6,953 nucleotides of DNA, taken from contig JBGOTP010000277.1 of assembly GCA_041476545.1 (NCBI GenBank), positions 1 to 6,953 on the forward strand, given 5' to 3'. The first letter of the stretch is position 1. Every line of letters starts with the position of its first letter. Below the pieces are notes generated by a model. It was not told where the DNA came from and did no database searches. It saw nothing but the letters and a program-made list of their open reading frames with translations. Made by a program: the position numbers and the translations under genes. The DNA is from JBGOTP01 sp041476545. GTDB taxonomy: Bacteria; Acidobacteriota; Vicinamibacteria; Vicinamibacterales; CAVVIG01. Shown here in pieces: positions 1-4,744 of this stretch.

Positions 1-1
1 C

Positions 2-856
2 CCGCGCAACGGGCTGACCATCAAGACGATGACTCCGCCGCAGCGCCAGCTCGCTCAGGACCTGCTCAAGACGGGGCTGAGTCAACGGGGCTATCTGACC
101 GCTGGTCAGATCATGGATCTCGAGACCGTCCTTGGCGCGCTGGAGGCCTCCGCGCGGGCGGCGGCGCCACCCGGGCGTGGCCGGGCGATGGCGCGCGATA
201 CCGAACGTTATTTCTTTTCCGTGTTCGGAACACCGTCGGCGAAGGGCGCATGGGGCTGGCGAGTGGAAGGCCACCACATCTCGCTCCACTTCACCATCGT
301 CGACGGCTCGCTCATCGCCGGCGCGCCGACGTTCTTTGGTTCGAATCCGGCGGAAGTGCGGTCGGGACCTAAGAATGGTCTACGGATTCTCGGCGCGGAG
401 GAAGACACCGCCCGCGCACTGCTGATGGCCCTCGATGCGCCGCGTCGCGCCAAGGCGGTCATCAACGCCGTTGCCCCCGGCGACATCGTCACCATGAATT
501 CGCTGCCGATTAGCCCCTTGGCGCCGACGGGCATCCTGGCGAGCGACCTGGCGCCGAATCAGCGCGATCTGTTGATGAAAGTGATCGACAGCTATGCGTC
601 TCTGATGACGGACGATGTCGCGGCCGATCGCATGGGTCGGCTACGCAAAGCCGGCGTCGACAAAATCGGGTTCGCGTGGGCGGGAGAAGCGGAACGCGGC
701 AAGAAGCACTACTACCGGGTTCAGGGCCCGACGTTCCTCATCGAGTACGACAACACGCAAGACGATGCCAACCACGTGCACTCGGTGTGGCGCGACTTCG
801 ACGGAGACTTCGGCCGCGACATCCTGCGCGAACACGTCACGAGCGGCGCTCACTAG
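2..856 (+). CDS. DUF3500 domain protein, 5' end outside the window
   Basis: I recognise this as a DUF3500-family protein, whose biochemical role is not established. The frame is open from the first complete codon at position 2 and ends at TAG 854-856. The residues before the first ATG (position 29) already fit the family, and the PQRQLA...GLSQRGY stretch that follows is normally internal, so ATG 29 is probably not the real start. About 284 residues are visible. Family-like segments are GHHISLHFTIVDG near the middle and NHVHSVWRDFDGDFG close to the C-terminus. Many relatives are exported, but the part that would carry a signal peptide is missing here. The gene converges on the dehydrogenase gene at 956, and a long hairpin starts seven bases after its stop. 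The family call is good; function is unknown. Confidence 0.82.
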   Translation, partial: PRNGLTIKTMTPPQRQLAQDLLKTGLSQRGYLTAGQIMDLETVLGALEASARAAAPPGRGRAMARDTERYFFSVFGTPSAKGAWGWRVEGHHISLHFTIVDGSLIAGAPTFFGSNPAEVRSGPKNGLRILGAEEDTARALLMALDAPRRAKAVINAVAPGDIVTMNSLPISPLAPTGILASDLAPNQRDLLMKVIDSYASLMTDDVAADRMGRLRKAGVDKIGFAWAGEAERGKKHYYRVQGPTFLIEYDNTQDDANHVHSVWRDFDGDFGRDILREHVTSGAH

Positions 857-862
857 AAAGGC

Positions 863-938
863 CATCACGAAGTCACGAAGGTACACGAAGAACGCTTTGT
901 ACAAAACGCATCTTCGTGTTCTTCGCGTCTTCGTGATG
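863..938. repeat. Long imperfect inverted repeat of CACGAAG units
   Basis: The left arm carries CACGAAG at 866-872, 874-880 and 884-890. The right arm carries the complement CTTCGTG at 912-918 and 929-935, with a one-base variant CTTCGCG at 921-927. The centre is the palindrome TTTGTACAAA at 896-905. Both arms begin or end in CATCACGAAG/CTTCGTGATG. A transcript from either strand could fold into a long stem with a few mismatches and bulges. It lies between two convergent stop codons (854-856 and 956-958), so a bidirectional terminator role is plausible, although no clear T-tract follows the stem. Related CACGAAG-type intergenic repeats are, to my recollection, common in Acidobacteria and some other soil bacteria. 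Confidence 0.8.
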
Positions 939-955
939 AAGATGTCGTTCGCGAA

Positions 956-2023
956 CTAAATCTCCCCGACGATGGCGTCCGCCAGCTGTTTGGTCGTCGC
1001 CTGACCGCCAAGGTCTGGCGTACGATTCTTCCCGGACGCCACGACGCGTTCGACCGCTCCGATGATCTTGTCGTGGACGTCGCGGCGGCCGAGGTGGTCC
1101 ATCATCTGCGCCGCCGCCCAGACGGCGCCAATCGGATTCGCGATGCCCTTGCCGGCGATGTCCGGCGCGGATCCGTGGATCGGTTCGAACATGGACGGGA
1201 ACGCGCGCTCCGGATTGATGTTGGCGCCGGGCGCGATGCCAAGGCTACCCGAGATGGCCGAGCCGATGTCGGTGAGGATGTCGCCGAAGAGATTGGAGCA
1301 GACGATGACGTCGAGAGACGCCGGGTTGGTGACCATGCGCGCCGCAATCGCGTCCACGTGATACTTGCGGTACTCGACAGACGGATAGTCCTTCCGCACG
1401 ATTTCCGCGACCTCGTCCCAGAACACCATCGAGTGACGCAAGGCGTTTGATTTGGTTGCGCTGGCCAGCAGCTTGCGCGGGCGCTTCATGGCGGTCTCGA
1501 ACCCGTACCGAAGAATCCGCTCCACTCCCGTGCGTGTGAAGAGCCCGGTCTGTTCCGCGACTTCGTGAGGCGTCCCGACGTGGATGCGGCCGCCGACGCC
1601 CGCGTACTCCCCTTCGGTGTTCTCGCGCACGCAGACCATATCGATGTCGGCGGCGCCGCGGTTGGCGAGCGGCGACGTCAATCCTGGCAGCAGGCGCATC
1701 GGCCTGAGGTTGACGTACTGCTGGAATCGCTGACGGAGCGGAAGGAGCAGGTCCCACACGGCGATGTGATCGGGCACGGCGGGAGATCCGATCGCGCCAA
1801 GGTAGATCGCGTCGAATGCCGCGACGCGATCGAATCCATCCGTGTCCATCATCCGCCCGGTGCGGAGGTAGTAGTCGCAACCCCACGGCAGCGCTGTAAA
1901 CGCGAGTGAGACGCCCGAGCCCCGCGTCGCGGCTTCGAGCGCTGCAATGCCGGCGGGAATCACTTCGCGACCAATGCCGTCGCCGGCGATTATTGCGATC
2001 CTGTATGTATGTGTATTCGTCAT
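956..2023 (-). CDS. Tartrate/D-malate dehydrogenase-type enzyme (TtuC/DmlA-like)
   Basis: Cytoplasmic beta-decarboxylating dehydrogenase of 355 residues, of the isocitrate/isopropylmalate dehydrogenase superfamily. Such enzymes oxidise a 2-hydroxy acid with NAD and a divalent metal, often with decarboxylation. Visible motifs are the N-terminal GDGIG (14-18), the substrate-arginine region RQRFQQYVNLRP (97-108), RENTEGEY (133-140), catalytic TKSN (Lys191), and metal-binding Asp224, Asp248 and Asp252 in HVDA and NLFGDILTD. The cofactor loop is EPIHGSAPDIAGKG (279 onward), where Asp288 argues for NAD. ENTEGEY, WGCDYY and the overall length fit the tartrate/D-malate branch better than LeuB, but leucine-pathway use is not excluded. 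Start is ATG 2021-2023, stop TAG 956-958. The upstream AGGA is only two bases from the ATG, so the ribosome site is weak. The symporter gene ends 53 bases upstream in the same direction, suggesting possible cotranscription. Confidence 0.9.
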   Translation of the reverse strand: MTNTHTYRIAIIAGDGIGREVIPAGIAALEAATRGSGVSLAFTALPWGCDYYLRTGRMMDTDGFDRVAAFDAIYLGAIGSPAVPDHIAVWDLLLPLRQRFQQYVNLRPMRLLPGLTSPLANRGAADIDMVCVRENTEGEYAGVGGRIHVGTPHEVAEQTGLFTRTGVERILRYGFETAMKRPRKLLASATKSNALRHSMVFWDEVAEIVRKDYPSVEYRKYHVDAIAARMVTNPASLDVIVCSNLFGDILTDIGSAISGSLGIAPGANINPERAFPSMFEPIHGSAPDIAGKGIANPIGAVWAAAQMMDHLGRRDVHDKIIGAVERVVASGKNRTPDLGGQATTKQLADAIVGEI

Positions 2024-2030
2024 GATCCTG

Positions 2031-2058
2031 ATAGCCCGACCTGAAGGTCCGGGCCTAC
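2031..2058. repeat. Short palindromic intergenic repeat (GTAGGCCCGGACC type)
   Basis: On the - strand this reads GTAGGCCCGGACC, then TTCA, then GGTCGGGCTAT. The arms pair (TAG-CCCG-ACC against GGT-CGGG-CCTA) with two single-base bulges around a four-base loop, so a compact hairpin is expected. It fills most of the 53-base gap between the symporter stop (2077-2079) and the dehydrogenase start (2021-2023). It could stabilise or attenuate a shared transcript. No T-run follows, so it is not a classical terminator. Its GTAGGCCCG end is also the end of the larger element at 3479-3568. Confidence 0.7.
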
Positions 2059-2076
2059 TCGTGTTTGCCGAACGCA

Positions 2077-3426
2077 TCAGCGTATCAATGAAATCCCCCA
2101 CGCTGCAATCGCTGCGAGGAGACCTGCCAGAGCGGGCGTCACGACGCCCCACCCCGTGCCTCCAGTGGCGATGTAGACGACGAGCATGGCGCTGACGCCA
2201 GCAAGGATGGATGCAAGTGCGGCGCGGTTGGATGTGCGGGGCACGTACAGTCCGGCGACGATCGGTACAAAGAGGCTGACGCCGAGCAACGTGTAGAAGA
2301 TCTTGAGCGTGTCGATCACGCTCGCTGAAACGAGCGCGATCCCAACCGCCATGACGCCACTTGCGATCGTGGACAATCGCGCCACACGAAGTACTTGGCC
2401 ATCGTCCGCCGCCGGCTGCAGGAATCGCTTGTACAAATCCTGCGACAGCGACGTCGTCAGCATGAAGAGCGACGCATCGGCTGCGCTGAGCTCCGCCGAG
2501 AACACCGCAGCAAGGCCAAGCGCTCCGGCGAGCGGTGGGAGGCTGTGGACGAAAATTGTCGGCAGTGCCAGGTCCGCGGCGGGCAGATCGGGAAACTGCC
2601 CGCGAGCGATGATGCCGAGGAGCGCCGGGATGCCGGCGTAGAGGAACAGGCCGAGCGCATTCAGCCCCACTCCCCATCGGACCGCGGCATCGTCGCGCGC
2701 GCCGAAGACCTTCTGCAGCAGGCCGGGAGAGACGATGAACGCTGGGGTGAGGAGCGCGAGGTTCATCACACCAGCTGCATCGAAGCGCCAGAATGTCCAG
2801 TACGCCGCGTCGCCGGCCCTCACGCCAGTGACACCGCTCCATCCACCGATGCTCGATATCGCGAGCGGCACAGCGATGGCGAAGCCCGCGAGCTTGACGG
2901 TCAACTGCACCACGTTGACCCAGGCCGTCGTCAGCAGGCCGCCGGCCGCGAAGTACACGGTGATCAGCAGGCCGCCGATCGCGCAGCCGATCGGTTTGGG
3001 CACACCGGCAACAACCTCGAGGATCCAGCCAAGGCCGATGAGCTGAGAAGCAAGGATGAAGATCGATCCGATCCAGAGGAGGCCGGCGATGACGGCTCGC
3101 ACGGTCCGGCTGTAGCGGAACTCGAGGTAGTCGCCAACCGTTCGGAGGCCTTGCGCCGCGGCCAGGCGCCGCATCGCAGGTCCAATCCAGAAGGCGAGCA
3201 CGACGGATCCGATCGCCGCCGATCCGACCCACCACCAGGCCTCGACCCCATTGAGATATCCGCTCGACGTGGCGCCAACCGTTGACCCGGCGCCGATGTT
3301 CGCCGCCAGCATCGTGGAGAAGATCAGTCCAGGGCCGAGCCGCCGGCCGGCCACGAAAAAGTCCGACGATCCGCGTACACGCCGGCCGATCCAGAGGCCG
3401 ATGGCCATCAGGATCAGCGAATACAC
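2077..3426 (-). CDS. Sodium:solute symporter (SSS) family transporter
   Basis: Integral membrane protein of the SSS family, which drives uptake of solutes such as sugars, amino acids or carboxylates with the sodium gradient. Counting from GTG 3424-3426 gives 449 residues, mostly hydrophobic helices broken by short charged loops. Family features are GRRLGPGLIF followed by AANIGAGSTVG (28-51), the YFAAGGLLTTAWVNVVQ segment (159-174), where the usual TD pair reads VN, and the TM8 region ELSAADASLFMLTTSLSQDLYKR (312-334, split here only as a description). The GTG falls inside the first helix: the frame stays open upstream and would add LNLHIIVLT from CTG 3451-3453, which resembles family N-termini, so 458 residues is plausible. 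No ATG, GTG or TTG lies upstream before the in-frame stop at 3520-3522. The substrate is unknown; the dehydrogenase next door hints at a hydroxy acid. Confidence 0.88.
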   Translation of the reverse strand: MYSLILMAIGLWIGRRVRGSSDFFVAGRRLGPGLIFSTMLAANIGAGSTVGATSSGYLNGVEAWWWVGSAAIGSVVLAFWIGPAMRRLAAAQGLRTVGDYLEFRYSRTVRAVIAGLLWIGSIFILASQLIGLGWILEVVAGVPKPIGCAIGGLLITVYFAAGGLLTTAWVNVVQLTVKLAGFAIAVPLAISSIGGWSGVTGVRAGDAAYWTFWRFDAAGVMNLALLTPAFIVSPGLLQKVFGARDDAAVRWGVGLNALGLFLYAGIPALLGIIARGQFPDLPAADLALPTIFVHSLPPLAGALGLAAVFSAELSAADASLFMLTTSLSQDLYKRFLQPAADDGQVLRVARLSTIASGVMAVGIALVSASVIDTLKIFYTLLGVSLFVPIVAGLYVPRTSNRAALASILAGVSAMLVVYIATGGTGWGVVTPALAGLLAAIAAWGISLIR

Positions 3427-3478
3427 GGTGAGGACGATGATGTGGAGATTCAGATGGCCGCCATTGTCGCCGGTTGGC

Positions 3479-3568
3479 GCCCGAGCTGTCGACGCCCGAG
3501 CTGACAGCCTTCGCCAAGGCTACGGCGGTCCGCCGAAGCTTCATGCGGAGGCGGAAGCTCGGGCCTAC
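3479..3568. repeat. Composite intergenic repeat with nested palindromes
   Basis: The outer arms are GCCCGAGCT (3494-3502) and AGCTCGGGC (3556-3564). The left arm occurs twice, 15 bases apart (GCCCGAGCTG at 3479-3488 and 3494-3503). Inside are further hairpins: GCCTT-CGCC-AAGGC at 3507-3520, CGGCGG-T-CCGCCG at 3523-3535, and the palindrome GAAGCTTC at 3535-3542. The element fills the gap between the S58 peptidase gene and the symporter gene. The peptidase stop codon TAG (complement of 3565-3567) lies inside its GTAGGCCCGAGC end. I recall similar CCTTCGCCAAGGCTACGGCGG repeats in soil Acidobacteria, but cannot search for copies here. Confidence 0.8.
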
Positions 3569-4704
3569 TTGAGGTCACGCGCGGCGGGAATGCCGGCAAT
3601 ACCGGTCGCCTGCGTGGCGGCGCGGACGATGGCGCGTGACATGGCTTCGGCGGCGAGCGCGCCGATATTAGTGACGTTCACCGTGCCGTTCCATCGCCCC
3701 GTGGCCAGCGAAAAAATCGTATCGCCGTCGCCTTCCGTATGCGATGGATAGATGGCGCGCGCATAGCCGTCTTCCGCCATGAGCGCCATGCGGTTGGCCT
3801 GAGTCTTCGTCAACCGCGCGTTGGTGGCCACGACACCGATCGTGGTGTTCTGACCCGGCCCCGGTGCCTGGGTCGCTCCACTCGACCTGAGGAGTTTGCG
3901 GGCATCCGCGAAGGTGCCGTCGGCGTTGCGAACGCCGGCGATCGTGCGGCCCGTGTCGGGATCGATGATGTCGCCCACGGCGTTCACGGCGACGATCGCG
4001 CCGACCACCAGTCCGTTCGGGAGCGCGATCGCGGCGCTGCCGATGCCGGCTTTCATCGATCGTCCCATGCCTCCGAACTTGCCGACCGTGGCTCCCGCTC
4101 CGGCACCGATGCTGCCTTCGGTCACGGGCGCCGTCGTCGCGGCTTCGGCCGCGCGGTAGCCGCAATCCGCAGTCGGTCTGACTTTCGGATTGGTGCCCAC
4201 ACCCAAGTCGAACAGGATCGCGGACGGCACGATCGGGACCCTCGCCGGTCCTGCCGGCCAGCCGATATTGTGCTCGTCGAGCCAGCGCATGGTGCCGGTG
4301 GCGGCATCCAACCCAAATGCGCTGCCGCCGGCGAGCACGACAGCATTCACCTTGTCGACCATGTTCTCGGAACGGAGCAGATCCGTTTCCCTTGTGCCAG
4401 GAGCGCCGCCGCGCTGCGACACGCCGCCGGACGCGTCGCCGTCCACCACAATGGCGGTGCAGCCCGTGGGACGCTCGGCGAGCGTGTAGTGCCCCACCTT
4501 GATGCCGGCGACCGCGGTGATCGTCTGGTTTGCATCCGTGGGCTTCTGGGTCTCATCGGGCGAGCCGGAGGGCGCAGCCGCAGCGGTCGCGACAGGCTCG
4601 AAGGCCGGCGCCACGCTCAAGACAGGTCTCGTGCCCGCGACTCGCGCGACGGCTGCCCAACTGAGCGCCAACAGCGCGACCGTCACGATGATTACCCTCG
4701 GCAT
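3565..4704 (-). CDS. Exported S58/P1-family autoprocessing peptidase (DmpA-like)
   Basis: A 379-residue member of the S58 (P1, DmpA-type) family, N-terminal-nucleophile peptidases that cut themselves into alpha and beta chains and release N-terminal amino acids or beta-amino acids. A hydrophobic stretch at residues 4-19 after MPR looks like a signal peptide, followed by an Ala/Pro-rich linker to about 60. Family motifs are GIKVGHYT (67-74), GGSAFGLDAATG (126-137) and GSIGAGAGATVGK (197-209). The likely processing site is Asn286|Thr287 in GQNTTIGVVATNA, making Thr287 the expected nucleophile where DmpA itself has Ser. Start is ATG 4702-4704, because GAGGGAG (complement of 4711-4717) sits six bases upstream; the open frame continues to 4872, but that part overlaps the divergent M28 gene and is not family-like. 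Substrate is unknown. It is probably periplasmic. Confidence 0.88.
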   Translation of the reverse strand: MPRVIIVTVALLALSWAAVARVAGTRPVLSVAPAFEPVATAAAAPSGSPDETQKPTDANQTITAVAGIKVGHYTLAERPTGCTAIVVDGDASGGVSQRGGAPGTRETDLLRSENMVDKVNAVVLAGGSAFGLDAATGTMRWLDEHNIGWPAGPARVPIVPSAILFDLGVGTNPKVRPTADCGYRAAEAATTAPVTEGSIGAGAGATVGKFGGMGRSMKAGIGSAAIALPNGLVVGAIVAVNAVGDIIDPDTGRTIAGVRNADGTFADARKLLRSSGATQAPGPGQNTTIGVVATNARLTKTQANRMALMAEDGYARAIYPSHTEGDGDTIFSLATGRWNGTVNVTNIGALAAEAMSRAIVRAATQATGIAGIPAARDLK

Positions 4705-4744
4705 GTGGTGCTCCCTCTTGCTGTATTGTAGAACGCCCGTCAGA
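4705..4744. promoter_or_regulatory. Divergent control region between two peptidase genes
   Basis: Only 40 bases separate the start codons of the S58 gene (- strand) and the M28 gene (+ strand, from ATG 4745). It contains the S58 ribosome site GAGGGAG (complement of 4711-4717). On the - strand TACAAT (complement of 4725-4730) matches the -10 consensus at five of six positions, but I see no convincing -35 at 16-18 bases, and the leader would be very short. On the + strand TATTGT (4724-4729) is a poorer match. Promoters may therefore lie within the opposing coding starts. No operator palindrome is evident. Confidence 0.3.

Noticed and set aside
29..31. ATG 29 as the start of the DUF3500 gene
   Set aside because: The frame is open to the window edge, and the residues just before it and right after it look like the interior of the family, so the true start is outside.
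863..938. A CRISPR array, because CACGAAG recurs at short intervals
   Set aside because: The unit is seven bases, spacing is one to three bases, and the second half is inverted; there are no spacers and no cas genes.
2395..3285. A 296-codon + strand open frame opposite the symporter
   Set aside because: Its composition (Arg, Asp, Glu, Gly, Ala rich with no domain pattern) is typical of an antisense shadow, and the - strand frame encodes a recognisable SSS transporter.
956..3544. An 862-codon open frame on the - strand that would fuse a long N-terminal region to the dehydrogenase
   Set aside because: Only the last 355 codons are protein-like. The upstream part is Arg/His/Pro-rich low-complexity translation lying out of frame over the symporter gene, which is clearly the real product there. 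The open frame is a by-product of high GC.
3739..4731. A 330-codon + strand open frame opposite the S58 peptidase
   Set aside because: No recognisable motifs; Arg/Gly/His-rich shadow of the S58 gene.
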